NCBI GenBank assembly: GCA_050946575.1 | Contig: JBMNVB010000008.1 | Span: forward strand, 11,026 to 75,025 | Origin: JALCRY01 sp050946575 | Lineage (GTDB): Bacteria; Bacillota; Clostridia; Peptostreptococcales; Anaerovoracaceae | Direction of reading: 5' to 3' | DNA length: 64,000 nucleotides | In this document: piece by piece, positions 9,681 through 18,904 of the stretch | How positions within the stretch are numbered: the stretch's first letter is position 1 | Layout: each line of letters opens with the position of its first letter | The notes under the pieces: model-generated | The model's input: only the letters and a program-made list of their open reading frames with translations | What the model was told of the DNA's origin: nothing | The model's database searches: none | Made by a program: the position numbers and the translations under genes

Positions 9681-10518
9681 CTCCGGATCTGTCCGGACGC
9701 TTCCCGCGTTTCCATTTCTCTTTCTTCTTTTCTTCGTTTCCGTTCATATACAGAGAAAGCAGCGTCTTCTCCACCGTTTTCGCGTCGAGGTATCTTTCGA
9801 TGCGCCCGTCGCGCGCGATGGAAATGATCCCCGACTCCTCCGATACGATAAGAGTCAGGCAGTCCGATTTCTCTGTAATGCCGATGCCCGCTCTGTGCCT
9901 TGTCCCGAGCTCGCTCGGAAGATCGAGGTTCTCGGTGAGCGGCAGAACGCATCCGGCCGCGTGGATCCTGTCGCCCCTTATTATAACGGCTCCGTCGTGC
10001 AGCGGCGCCCCCTCGTAGAAAATATTCCCGAGAAGGTTGGCCGAGATCTCGGCATCGAGTATCTCGCCGGATTCACATATGTCGGAAAGCGACGTCTGAC
10101 GCTCGAAAACAATGAGCGCGCCCGTCTTCTTGGCGGAGAAGCCCTCGACCGCCTCCACGAATTCGCGGACAATATGAACGGACTGCTCCCTGCTCATCCT
10201 GCCGAACTGCGCGGGCTTGACGAATTTCCCGCGTCCGACCTGTTCGAGTCCCCGCCGCAGCTCCGGCTGGAACACTATGATCAGTGCGAGTATACCTACG
10301 GTGAGCAATGACTTCAGCAGCCAGTTCAGAGTGTAGAGATGGAACAGTCCCGACACCCATGTCGCGAGCACGAGAATAAGCAAGCCCTGAACAAGCTGTT
10401 CGGCCCTGCTTTCCCGGATAAATCCCAGAACTTTGTAGATCAGGAACGCGACAAGAGCGACATCAATGACATCGTTTACCCCTACTCCCGTTATCAGATT
10501 TGTAAATGTATCACTCAT
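9664..10518 (-). CDS. cdaA: Diadenylate cyclase
   Basis: Membrane enzyme that joins two ATP into c-di-AMP, a second messenger for potassium, osmotic and cell-wall homeostasis. The 284-residue protein has three N-terminal transmembrane helices (about residues 15-85) and a DAC domain with the catalytic motifs DGA at 175-177 (PLHDGAV) and RHR at 207-209 (TRHRAGIG). A lysine/glutamate-rich tail follows. It begins 22 bp after hpf and overlaps cdaR, so hpf-cdaA-cdaR-glmM-glmS form one transcription unit by spacing. Confidence 0.96.
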   Translation of the reverse strand: MSDTFTNLITGVGVNDVIDVALVAFLIYKVLGFIRESRAEQLVQGLLILVLATWVSGLFHLYTLNWLLKSLLTVGILALIIVFQPELRRGLEQVGRGKFVKPAQFGRMSREQSVHIVREFVEAVEGFSAKKTGALIVFERQTSLSDICESGEILDAEISANLLGNIFYEGAPLHDGAVIIRGDRIHAAGCVLPLTENLDLPSELGTRHRAGIGITEKSDCLTLIVSEESGIISIARDGRIERYLDAKTVEKTLLSLYMNGNEEKKKEKWKRGKRPDRSGGDDDV

Positions 10519-10540
10519 CCGTACTCGCTTTCAATAACCA

Positions 10541-11065
10541 TCAATACGCCGTTTCGAGCAGACCGTAATCGTCGTCTTCCCTCTTGTAGACTACATTTAC
10601 GCTGTCTGTTTCCATATTGAGAAATACGAAAAAGTTGTGCTCCAGCATCTCCATCTGAACGATAGCCTCGTCCACCGTCATCGGTTCGAGCTCGAATCTC
10701 TTCCTCCTTACGACCTTGAGCTCTTCTTCCTCTTCCGGTTCAGGCCACGCCTGGAAATTGAAATCTCCGCTGTCCTTGTGCTTGCGCTGGATCTTCCCCT
10801 TGAATCTTCTCATCTGAGTCGACAGTTTATCGACTACCTTATCAGTGCCCGTGAAAAAGTCATCGGATTTGTCTTCCGCGCGGAACATCATGCCGCGGAC
10901 TTTTATCGTGGCCTCTATCTTTTCGAGATTGCGTTCTTTCGAAAGAACTACATTCGATACTATATCATCAGAAAAATACTTGTCCAGTTTCGACATTTTC
11001 TTTTCGATAGTGTCTTTCAGTCTGTCACTGGTATTAACGTTTTTACCTGTGATAATTACTTTCAT
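10541..11065 (-). CDS. hpf: Long-form ribosome hibernation promoting factor
   Basis: Binds the 30S decoding region and pairs ribosomes into inactive 100S dimers in stationary phase. The 174-residue protein has the N-terminal S30AE domain (about 1-105) and the C-terminal dimerisation domain (VVRRKRFELEPMTVDEA onward), which is what makes it the long form. AGGAGGCAAATAA precedes the ATG. A structured leader region at 11105-11298 with raiA-motif context lies just upstream. Confidence 0.95.
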   Translation of the reverse strand: MKVIITGKNVNTSDRLKDTIEKKMSKLDKYFSDDIVSNVVLSKERNLEKIEATIKVRGMMFRAEDKSDDFFTGTDKVVDKLSTQMRRFKGKIQRKHKDSGDFNFQAWPEPEEEEELKVVRRKRFELEPMTVDEAIVQMEMLEHNFFVFLNMETDSVNVVYKREDDDYGLLETAY

Positions 11066-11104
11066 TTATTTGCCTCCTGTATTCGGTGATGGTGTATTGT
11101 AATT

Positions 11105-11298
11105 ATATCAATAGGCCTGTAGTAATACAATAATACAGCCGCCGGCTGACCTGGTCTTTGCCCCCACACTCGCCTTTGCCCGGATTTCCCGGAGGACTTA
11201 CTTCTAAGATACGCCATGATCGCCGCGTCTTCCGCGCGGTTTACGTGGAGCCTTTCGCCCGTATCTGGCATGGCCTTTCAACCACAGACCCGTGCGGC
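11105..11298 (-). ncRNA. Candidate raiA-motif RNA
   Basis: The roughly 300 bp between comF and hpf (raiA), on the same strand, is where the raiA noncoding RNA lies in Clostridia. Here it is preceded by TATAAT (complement of 11305-11310) and is rich in hairpins on the minus strand: CCGCG...CGCGG, CCGGGAAATCCGGG, and a 3' stem GGCTGTA...TACAGGCC near 11106-11137. Bounds are estimates. The call rests on location and structure rather than a covariance-model hit. A 69-codon open frame inside is probably not used. Confidence 0.6.
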
Positions 11299-11364
11299 TG
11301 CGATATTATATTCCATTTTAACACAATTGCAGGTAATATCGAACAATATTCCTGAAAAACCCTG

Positions 11365-12096
11365 TCATTCGTCACCGGGCCTGATCATGTTCCCGCCGGA
11401 CGCCAGCGTAAGGACATACACAGCCCGCGCGCCTTCTTTTTTCAGCACTTCCGAGCATACGTCCACCGTGCTCCCGGTAGTGTAGATATCGTCCACGAGA
11501 AGGATATCCTTCCCGCTGACAATGGCTCCCGCTCCCGGAGCGGCCCCGAATGCGCCGGAAATGTTCGCCTTCCGTTCTTCCGCGTTAAGAGTCTTCATCG
11601 CGGCCGTCTGCTTCACCCGGACGAGAGTGTCCTCATACGTCGCGCCCGCGAGCTTCGCGAACATCGATGCGGCAAGTGCCGCCTGATCGAACCCGCGCTT
11701 CCTGAGCCTCGAACGGTGGACAGGCACGGCGGTCACGACATCATACCGGATATCCTCACACTGCATCCTGTCGTACATGATCTCCGCGATGGCCCTCGCG
11801 ATATACTTTTTCCTGAGATATTTGTACTCCGCGATGAGCCGCTTCTCATAGATCCCGTACGACAGGCACGTGAATCCCCTGTCGAAAACATGCTCCCGCT
11901 CCCGGCAGTCTGTACAGACGTCGTGCCTCCACGTGTCTTCGAGTGGCTTTCCGCATTTTCGGCACGTCCTGCCGACAGCCCAGCCGAACCGCTCCCTGCA
12001 CTTGTCGCACAGCGAATACGGCCGGGTATCGTCGATCACCGCGCCGCAGCAGACGCAGTAAATATTCCCGGGGAAAAAGATCTTTTCAAATATCAA
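11365..12096 (-). CDS. comF: ComF-family phosphoribosyltransferase-like protein
   Basis: Homolog of ComF, a cytosolic protein needed for DNA uptake in naturally competent bacteria. The N-terminus carries zinc-ribbon cysteine pairs (CVCCG, CDKC, CRKCG, CTDC); the C-terminal half is a type I phosphoribosyltransferase fold with ILLVDDIYTTGST as PRPP loop. The start was set at the TTG at 12096, which overlaps the recD2 stop (TTGA) and has GGAGG at good spacing; the frame extends to an ATG at 12126 inside recD2 without a ribosome site. The length is then 243 residues. It is the only competence-type gene in the window. Confidence 0.88.
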   Translation of the reverse strand: MIFEKIFFPGNIYCVCCGAVIDDTRPYSLCDKCRERFGWAVGRTCRKCGKPLEDTWRHDVCTDCREREHVFDRGFTCLSYGIYEKRLIAEYKYLRKKYIARAIAEIMYDRMQCEDIRYDVVTAVPVHRSRLRKRGFDQAALAASMFAKLAGATYEDTLVRVKQTAAMKTLNAEERKANISGAFGAAPGAGAIVSGKDILLVDDIYTTGSTVDVCSEVLKKEGARAVYVLTLASGGNMIRPGDE

Positions 12097-14339
12097 TCCC
12101 CGTCCTCCGCAAGTATGTCCGCCCACGGATCTTCCATGGCCTTCAGCCGCTGCGCGAGCCCGGAATATCTCTTCGCGACCATATTGTTGTCCACCATCGC
12201 GTCAAGATAATGCTCGCTCCCCACCAGCACGACGAGTTTCTTCCCCCTCGTCACGGCAGTATACAGAAGATTCCTGGCCGCGAGCATCGGCGGGAAATGC
12301 GTGACGGGCATCACGATCACCGGGAACTCGCTTCCCTGGCTCTTGTGCACCGTGATCGCATATGCGAGTTCCAGTTCATTCAGCTGCGTATATTCGTACG
12401 TGACGTACTTCACATCCTCGAATACCACGCGTACTGTCTTTTCAGAGTCGTCTATCTCGCTTATGTAACCTATGTCACCGTTGAATATTCCCTCTCCCTC
12501 CGTGAAATCATCAATGCGCTTCCACTCGAGGTCGTAGTCGTTCTTTATCTGCATCACTTTGTCGCCTTCGCGGAAGGTGACGTCTCCGAACTGCTTCTCG
12601 CGCTTCATCCTGTCCGGAGGATTCAGTATCTCCTGGAGCCTGCCGTTCATGACGGCCGTGCACAGTCCGCCCTGCTTCCTGACGGGCGAGAGCACCTGGA
12701 TGTCCCGTATCATGTCCACATCCTTATAGTACGACGGCAGCCTCTCCGAACACAGATCCGCGATCGTGTCCATGATCTCCTTCTGCCCCTCTCTCGTGAG
12801 CAGGAAGAAGTCAGTGCCTTCGCCGTTCACTATCGGGTATTCGCCCGCGTTTATCCTGTGCGCGTTCACGACGATCATGCTCTCCTCGGCCTGGCGGAAG
12901 ATCTCGTTCAGCCTTATGCTGAAAACGTACCCGCTGTCAAGGATGTCCGCGAACACATTGCCCGCGCCGACCGGCGGCAGCTGATCCGCGTCCCCGACGA
13001 GTATGAGCCTGGCTCCCGGGCTGACCGCGCGCAGCAGCGCGTCCATCAGAAATATATCTATCATGGACGCTTCGTCTATTATGACCGCCTTGCACCTGAG
13101 CGGATTCTCGAGCCCTCGTCCGAACTGCATATCGCCGATACCTTCGTCGTAATGATATTCGAGCAGCCGGTGTATGGTCCTGGCCTCAAGTCCTGCGGCT
13201 TCTTTTATTCTCTTCGCGGCGCGTCCCGTCGGTGCCGCGATCTCGGTATCGAGCCCGCTGCTCTCCAGTATTCTCGCGATCGCGCTGATGATCGTGGTTT
13301 TCCCCGTGCCGGGTCCGCCCGTGATCACAGTGATGCTGTTTTCAAGAGAATTCCGTATCGCGTTTCTCTGCTCCTCGCTGTATTCCACCCCGCTGCCGGC
13401 TTCCGCCTCGCTTATCAGTGACTCCACTGACGATTTTACCGGAGCCGGATCTGTCTCCTTCAGTTTCATGATCCTCGCGGCAACAAATTTCTCCGCTTCG
13501 CAGTAAGCGGAGAGATACACGCAGTGTTCTCCGTCGATATCGTCCATCATTATCCTGCCGCCGAACAGCAGCGACGTCACGGCGTCCTCGCAGAGCTCCC
13601 TTCCGGCTCCCGTGAGCTTTTCAGCATACCCGTACAGAAGATGATCCGGCAGATACATGTTTCCGCGCATTGATGCCTCCCGCTGGAGTATATATATGAT
13701 CGCGCTCCGCACGCGCTCCGGCGAATCCTCCGGGATGCCCGACTTCATCGCTATCGCGTCCGCCCTCTTGAAACCGATCCCGTCAATATCGTCCGCGAGT
13801 TCGTATGGATTTTCTTCAATAATATCGAGCGTCGCGGTCCCGTACGTCGAGTACAGCTTCATCGCGAGCGCCGGCGTGATCCCGTATTTCTGCAGTCCGA
13901 TCTCTATCTCCGCGAAGTCCCTGTACTCGAGGAACGCGTCGCGGATCCTGTCGGCTTTTTTCTTCGTGACGCCCTTCACGTCCGTGAGCCGGTCCGGTTC
14001 GTTTTCGATGATGTCGAACGTGTCGGTCCCGAACTTGCTGACGATCGCTTCCGCCGTCTTCGGGCCGACGCCCTTTACAAGATCCGACGCGAGGAACGCC
14101 GCGATGCCGGAGCCCGTCTCCGACAGCACCTCTTCAGCCTCAGTGAACTTGAACTGCTCGCCGAATTTCGGATGCACGAAAATATCGCCCGTGAGCCTGT
14201 ACGAGCGCCCGACATGACAGGACAGCAGCTTTCCGGTGCATCTGATGACGCCGTCCTCCGTCTTGATATCAGCCACTGTCCATCCGTCTTTATCGCTTCT
14301 GAAAACTATATTAGTAATGACCCCTGAGATATCAGTCAT
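12093..14339 (-). CDS. recD2: RecD2-type ATP-dependent DNA helicase
   Basis: A 5'-3' superfamily 1B helicase of the RecBC-independent RecD2 group, used in DNA repair. The 748-residue protein has the long N-terminal region with helix-hairpin-helix segments (about 85-200), Walker A GGPGTGKTT at 341-349, DEASMID as motif II, GDADQLPPVGAG as motif III, and the C-terminal TVHKSQGSEF and LYTAVTRGKK motifs. It overlaps yhaM by 8 bp and comF by 4 bp. Confidence 0.95.
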   Translation of the reverse strand: MTDISGVITNIVFRSDKDGWTVADIKTEDGVIRCTGKLLSCHVGRSYRLTGDIFVHPKFGEQFKFTEAEEVLSETGSGIAAFLASDLVKGVGPKTAEAIVSKFGTDTFDIIENEPDRLTDVKGVTKKKADRIRDAFLEYRDFAEIEIGLQKYGITPALAMKLYSTYGTATLDIIEENPYELADDIDGIGFKRADAIAMKSGIPEDSPERVRSAIIYILQREASMRGNMYLPDHLLYGYAEKLTGAGRELCEDAVTSLLFGGRIMMDDIDGEHCVYLSAYCEAEKFVAARIMKLKETDPAPVKSSVESLISEAEAGSGVEYSEEQRNAIRNSLENSITVITGGPGTGKTTIISAIARILESSGLDTEIAAPTGRAAKRIKEAAGLEARTIHRLLEYHYDEGIGDMQFGRGLENPLRCKAVIIDEASMIDIFLMDALLRAVSPGARLILVGDADQLPPVGAGNVFADILDSGYVFSIRLNEIFRQAEESMIVVNAHRINAGEYPIVNGEGTDFFLLTREGQKEIMDTIADLCSERLPSYYKDVDMIRDIQVLSPVRKQGGLCTAVMNGRLQEILNPPDRMKREKQFGDVTFREGDKVMQIKNDYDLEWKRIDDFTEGEGIFNGDIGYISEIDDSEKTVRVVFEDVKYVTYEYTQLNELELAYAITVHKSQGSEFPVIVMPVTHFPPMLAARNLLYTAVTRGKKLVVLVGSEHYLDAMVDNNMVAKRYSGLAQRLKAMEDPWADILAEDGD

Positions 14340-15333
14340 CGCTCAGTTTTTCCTGATCCTTTCTCCTGTAAATCATCCTGTTCTCGAGCGTCCAGACCCT
14401 GTCGCTGAACTCGCCCGGCCTGGTCTTCGACAGCGCCTCCTCAAAATCGTACAGGCGCGCGTCGATCACGTCAAGGTAATGCAGCATTTCCGCTTCCGGG
14501 AACAGCGGCCGCTTCGGGCTGCCGAATTCCGGCTCGTAGTGATGCGACAATACCATGTGCTCCACCAGCACTTTCTTCTCGTCCGTGAACCCGAGCTCGT
14601 CCATGTCCTTATCAAGCTCGCGCACGCCCATCGTGATGTGCCCGAGCATCCTGCCCTCGAACGAATACCCGTCCGAAATGCCGTATTCATTTGAGTTTAT
14701 CTCGTTTATTTTCTCCAGATCGTGCACGATGACGCCCGCGATCAGAAGGTCCCTGTCAAGGAACGTATATACCTCGCACGCCTTCTCGCCGAGCATTGCC
14801 ATGCGCTTCATATGCCACAGCAGGCCCGCCATCTCCGCGCCGTGGTTCTTGCTCGCCGCCGGCCAGTACATCAGCTTCGGCTTCATTTTATCGAGCTTCA
14901 GCATGCAGAGATTCCTGAGGTCGCTGTCCTTCATCTTCTCTGCCGCCGTCATGAGATAATCGTACATCTCGTCCGCCGGCTCCGGCGCCGTCATAATGAA
15001 ATCGCTGAGCTCGGTCTTGTCTTCCTTCCGGCCGAGACGGATCCTGCTTATCCGGAACTGCTTCATGCCGTTCCACTCATTTACCAATGCGTCGATCTTC
15101 GCAATGTTCCCCGGCTTTATGGCCGACAGACGCTCCAGCTCCTCGTCCACGATATCCCATTTCTTGCCCGTGATCTCGCCGGTCTTGTCGCCGAGCGTGA
15201 CATCAAGGTACTTTTTCCTGTTCGACCCGATCTTCACCGCGATCTTCTTTACCATATAAAAGTCTATGATATGTTCATTCGTATTCAGCGTCGCAATAAA
15301 TGCGTGCTTTCTTTCATTATTAATATTCTCCAT
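14332..15333 (-). CDS. yhaM: YhaM-type 3'-5' exoribonuclease (OB fold + HD domain)
   Basis: Probable metal-dependent 3'-5' exonuclease. The N-terminal OB-fold (about residues 20-100, with LGDKTGEITGKKWD) binds nucleic acid; the HD domain follows, with His-Asp at 204-205 (VIVHDLEK) and further histidines at 163, 174 and in LSHHYEPEFGS. The 333-residue length is near that of Bacillus YhaM. It is the promoter-proximal gene of the long minus-strand operon, with a good promoter at 15369-15397. Confidence 0.85.
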   Translation of the reverse strand: MENINNERKHAFIATLNTNEHIIDFYMVKKIAVKIGSNRKKYLDVTLGDKTGEITGKKWDIVDEELERLSAIKPGNIAKIDALVNEWNGMKQFRISRIRLGRKEDKTELSDFIMTAPEPADEMYDYLMTAAEKMKDSDLRNLCMLKLDKMKPKLMYWPAASKNHGAEMAGLLWHMKRMAMLGEKACEVYTFLDRDLLIAGVIVHDLEKINEINSNEYGISDGYSFEGRMLGHITMGVRELDKDMDELGFTDEKKVLVEHMVLSHHYEPEFGSPKRPLFPEAEMLHYLDVIDARLYDFEEALSKTRPGEFSDRVWTLENRMIYRRKDQEKLSDD

Positions 15334-15368
15334 ATTCTCTCCGTTCCTGCAAAAATTACGCTGGTACG

Positions 15369-15397
15369 ATTATATAACATTTCGGGCGCGTTTTGAA
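15369..15397 (-). promoter_or_regulatory. Promoter of the yhaM-to-gltX gene train
   Basis: On the minus strand TTCAAA (complement of 15392-15397) and TATAAT (complement of 15369-15374) are 17 bp apart, followed about 40 bp later by the yhaM start with a GGAG ribosome site. Confidence 0.65.
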
Positions 15398-15496
15398 CAT
15401 GCGCGGAGAAATTTTCCATTTTTTTCTAATCGAGCCGGGCCGCGCCGCCTAGGAAGAGGGACCTGTGGAGAATCAGAGGCAGATTCGGAGAAAATC

Positions 15497-15779
15497 CGTG
15501 GGATGCACGAGGTCTGTGGCCGACCGGACGCCGGATTCCGAGCAGATTCGGTACTGTACGAGGTTCGCGGCCGACCGGTGCCGGGTCTTTGAAGGATACT
15601 GGGGATGCGCCAGAGCCGCGGCCGCCCGCCGCGGGTCCGGAGCAGACCGATACTGCGCAAGATTCACGGCCGCCGGGCGCAGTATACCGAGCAGATCCGG
15701 CACTGTACGAAGTTCGCGGCCGACCGGTGCCGGATTCCGAGCAGATTCGGTACTGCACGAGGTTCGCGGCCGACCGACA
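15497..15779. repeat. Imperfect tandem repeat of about 52 bp
   Basis: Five to six degenerate units share CGAGGTTCGCGGCCGACCGG and GATTCCGAGCAGATTCGGTA. The array lies between the yhaM promoter and family A copy A3. Open frames on both strands follow the repeat and are not genes. Confidence 0.75.
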
Positions 15780-15796
15780 GTTACAATTTCCCCAAG

Positions 15797-15982
15797 AATG
15801 AGCATTTCAGGTGGGGTATTTTCATATATGGCAATTACCCCACATTAATTTCAACGTTTGCGGGCTGTTTGTCTGGTATAAATTTACAATTTCCAAAAAA
15901 CTCTTCTCATCAATGCCCGCAGCCCACAAAAAAGGGTGGGGTAATTTTTATATTTTAAAATACCCCACCATTTTTGCTCATT
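15797..15982 (+). repeat. Family A element, copy A3 (186 bp)
   Basis: The ends AATGAGCA and TGCTCATT, both subterminal GTGGGGTA hairpins and the internal TTTCAACGTTT are intact. Its middle holds CATCAATGCCCGC, a match to the over-represented octamer. Confidence 0.85.
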
Positions 15983-16012
15983 CTCCAGAAAATGGAAGTC
16001 CACAGAGGCTAT

Positions 16013-16270
16013 GACCGCTTCCGGGACCATGACCGACCACGAAATTCATGACCGGTCGCGAAATTCATGTCCGGCCGCGGGATTCATGACCGACCGCGGA
16101 GGTCATTCCCGGTACCAGGGACGCTGTTGCCGGCCGAGAAGTCATACCCGGCCGCGGAGACCATGTCAGACATCAGGAACCATAACCGGCCGCGAAGGCT
16201 ATGCCCGGCACCAGGGACTCTGTGACCGGTCGAGAAGTCATTACCGGCCGCGGGGACCCTGCCCCGCACC
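16013..16270. repeat. Degenerate GC-rich repeat before nadE
   Basis: Loose repeats built on CCGGCCGCGGA, GACCGACCGCG and CCCGGCACCAGGGAC fill the space between A3 and the nadE promoter. Nothing else is recognisable. Confidence 0.6.
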
Positions 16271-16338
16271 AAAGGCCACGTCCGCCGCCCCCGGACAGCC
16301 CCGCGCTCCGGCCCCGGTTGCCGCCATGCAACTCCGCA

Positions 16339-16367
16339 TTGATAACGCCATATCGATGTACTATAAT
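16339..16367 (+). promoter_or_regulatory. nadE promoter
   Basis: TTGATA (16339-16344) and TATAAT (16362-16367) are separated by 17 bp, 25 bp before the nadE start. The -35 hexamer overlaps a copy of GCATTGAT, so the octamer is part of this promoter. Confidence 0.75.
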
Positions 16368-16392
16368 AAGATTTCAGAAAGGAACGAAAACT

Positions 16393-18360
16393 ATGAAAAA
16401 AGACACAGGACTGGTGCGTATCGGGGCCGCGGTGCCGGAGATAAGGGTCGCGGATCCACTCGAAAACGCGAATGAAATCATTAAACTAATAGAAGATGCC
16501 GAGGCGGAGAAAGCAGGCATTGTCGTGTTCCCGGAGCTCGCGCTCACGGGATATACATGCGCGGATCTGTTTTTCCAGGACACGCTGTACGACTCCCAGA
16601 TAAACGCGCTTCAGCTTGTCGCGAAGTCGACGCTCAGGAAGCGGGTCACCGCGGTAGTCGGGATGTATCTGAAGTCGGAAGGCTGCCTTTATGACTGCGC
16701 GGCCGTGGTATCGGGCGGCGAGATCAACGGCATCGTGCCGAAGACGTATCTGACCCCCGCGGAGCGCAGGTGGTTCACTCCCGGCGGTGCATTTGAGATG
16801 GCCGATATCCCGGGGTCTGAATATCCGGTGTTTTTCGGCCCGCTGATATTCAGTGACAAGCGCTCCGGCCTGTCGTTCGGCATTGAGATCGGGAGCGACA
16901 TGGACGCGGCTGTTCCGCCGGCAGCGGGGCTGACCCTGCGCGGCGCGCAGCTTATCCTCAATCCCGCAGCAATGCCTGACGCCATGTGGGAGGCTTCGCG
17001 GCGGTCCGAGACCGTAAAGGCGGCGTCGGACAGATTCAAGTGCGCGTACGTTTACTGCGGGGCCGGGACTGATGAATCGAACACGGATCTCATGTTCAGC
17101 GGCCAGACGGTCTTCGCCGAAGCCGGAGACATCCTGCATGAAGGCGGGAGATTCGCGAAAGAAAGCCACATCGAATACTGCGAAGCGGATTTCCGCAGCA
17201 TTGATTATATAAGGACGCGCGATACATCAAGGCGCGAATGCGTAAATGCGCTCACCGGTATCGATGAGATAACTGACACGAATCTCGAACCGGTCAGACT
17301 CGTGACCGCCGGGGACGATCTGTTCAGGAAATACGAGCGGAACCCGTTCGTGCCTGACGATCCCGCGAAGGCGGACGCGATGTGCGAGGAAATATTCTCG
17401 ATACAGACGGCTGCATTGGCGAAGCGGATGAGATCGGCGCACTGCACGAAACTCGTCGTCGGGATCTCGGGCGGACTGGACTCGACACTTACGCTGCTCG
17501 CCTGCTGCGCCGCGCAGAGATACGCGGGACATCCGGCCGGCAGCACCATCACCGTGACAATGCCCGGTTTCGGGACTACCGACCAGACGTATCAGAACGC
17601 GCTCGACATCATGCGCCTGCTCGGAACGGACATGCGCGAAGTGTCGATCGTGAAATCCGTCACTCAGCACTTTGAAGATATAAATCAGGACATAGACAAC
17701 CACGACGTCACGTACGAGAACGCCCAGGCGCGCGAACGCACGCAGATCCTCATGGACATCGCGAACCAGGAGAACGCACTGGTTATCGGGACCGGCGACC
17801 TCTCCGAGATCGCACTCGGCTGGTGCACCTACAACGGCGACCATATGGCAATGTACGGTGTGAACGGCACGGTGCCGAAGACGATGATGAGATACATTAT
17901 CAGCTGGATCATCTCGAACCGGCTCACGGGCGAAAACGCCGATGAAAAGTTCTCGAGGGACAACGAAAAACTCGCTAAAACGCTGCAGGCGATCCTCGAT
18001 ACTCCGGTGTCGCCGGAACTCCTGCCGCCGGATCTCTCGGGCGAGATCGCGCAGAAGACGGAAGACCGCATCGGCCCGTACGAGCTGCACGATTTCTTCA
18101 TCTACTATACGATAAAGCGCGGCATGGGGCCGGAGAAACTGTTCACGATCTGCAGAGCCGCATGGGGCGACGAGTACGACGACGAGACGATCAAGAAGTG
18201 GCTCGACAATTTCTACAGGCGGTTCTTCACCCAGCAGTTCAAGCGCGACTGCAGCCCGGGCGGACCGCAGGCCGGACCTGTTTCATTGTCGCCGAGAGGC
18301 GGATGGCAGATGCCGACAGAAGCTCAGGTCACGCAGTGGCTCAGGGAAATGGATTTCTGA
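16393..18360 (+). CDS. nadE: NAD+ synthase with glutamine-amidase (nitrilase) domain, catalytic Cys missing
   Basis: Makes NAD from nicotinate adenine dinucleotide, ATP and an amide nitrogen. The 655-residue two-domain protein has an N-terminal nitrilase-type glutaminase and a C-terminal synthetase with the PP-loop GISGGLDST. In the amidase domain Glu48 (FPELALTGY) and Lys117 (GIVPKTYL) are present. However, the motif that normally reads GVEICEDLW reads FGIEIGSDMD here, with Gly167 in place of the nucleophilic cysteine. The domain is therefore predicted unable to hydrolyse glutamine, and the enzyme may depend on free ammonia. AAAGGAAC precedes the ATG; the frame extends upstream into repeats without a ribosome site. 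GC-rich repeats begin at the stop codon. Confidence 0.9.
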   Translation: MKKDTGLVRIGAAVPEIRVADPLENANEIIKLIEDAEAEKAGIVVFPELALTGYTCADLFFQDTLYDSQINALQLVAKSTLRKRVTAVVGMYLKSEGCLYDCAAVVSGGEINGIVPKTYLTPAERRWFTPGGAFEMADIPGSEYPVFFGPLIFSDKRSGLSFGIEIGSDMDAAVPPAAGLTLRGAQLILNPAAMPDAMWEASRRSETVKAASDRFKCAYVYCGAGTDESNTDLMFSGQTVFAEAGDILHEGGRFAKESHIEYCEADFRSIDYIRTRDTSRRECVNALTGIDEITDTNLEPVRLVTAGDDLFRKYERNPFVPDDPAKADAMCEEIFSIQTAALAKRMRSAHCTKLVVGISGGLDSTLTLLACCAAQRYAGHPAGSTITVTMPGFGTTDQTYQNALDIMRLLGTDMREVSIVKSVTQHFEDINQDIDNHDVTYENAQARERTQILMDIANQENALVIGTGDLSEIALGWCTYNGDHMAMYGVNGTVPKTMMRYIISWIISNRLTGENADEKFSRDNEKLAKTLQAILDTPVSPELLPPDLSGEIAQKTEDRIGPYELHDFFIYYTIKRGMGPEKLFTICRAAWGDEYDDETIKKWLDNFYRRFFTQQFKRDCSPGGPQAGPVSLSPRGGWQMPTEAQVTQWLREMDF

Positions 18361-18636
18361 GGGGCCGGGGACGGCTGAACTGAGCCGGACGGAGCCGGGA
18401 GCGGGCCGGACCGGGGCCGCAGGCTGAGACTCCGGCCGGACGGAGCCGGGATCTGACCAGACCGGCAGCGAACGGGGCTCTGGACTGAAGTTCGGGCCTG
18501 TCAGGGCCGGGATTTTGGATCTGCCGGGGCCGGTCGGAGCCGGGATCGGGCCGGACCGGCAGCGAACGGGGCTCGGGACTGAATTTCGGGCCTGTCAGGG
18601 CCGGGATTTTGGATCAGCCGGAACCGGGATTTTGGA
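18361..18636. repeat. GC-rich repeat downstream of nadE
   Basis: Repeats of GGAGCCGGGATCGGGCCGGA and GACTGAATTTCGGGCCTGTC begin directly after the nadE stop. The final GGGATTTTGGA leads into family A copy A4, just as at 240-246. No gene or terminator was seen. Confidence 0.7.
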
Positions 18637-18637
18637 A

Positions 18638-18823
18638 AATGAGCAAAAATGGTGGGGGAATTTCGTATATGAAAATTCCCCCACTCTTTTTTGTGGGCTC
18701 GCGGCATTGACTCGAACGGATTTTCGGAAAATCGCGTTTTTCGCCGGATCAATGCCCCGCAAACGTTGGAATTTGGGTGGGGGAATTTCGTCATTTCAAA
18801 ATACCCCACCTAAAATGCTCATT
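18638..18823 (-). repeat. Family A element, copy A4 (186 bp)
   Basis: Reverse orientation, with AACGTTGGAATTTGGG near the right end. The interior pairs GCGGCATTGA with GGATCAATGCCCCGC, so two matches or near matches to the octamer form the arms of an internal stem. Confidence 0.85.
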
Positions 18824-18904
18824 CCTGGATTTCGGCCGGGATCGGAACGGCGCTCGGGGACTCGGGGCGGCGCTCAGGGCTTCGCCGGCTTCCATTTTCT
18901 GGGG

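Noticed and set aside
11062..11271. 69-codon frame between comF and hpf
   Set aside because: It lies within the structured raiA-like RNA region, overlaps the hpf ribosome site and has no ribosome site of its own.
15370..15848. Several open frames on both strands
   Set aside because: Low-complexity translations of the 52 bp repeat, mutually overlapping.
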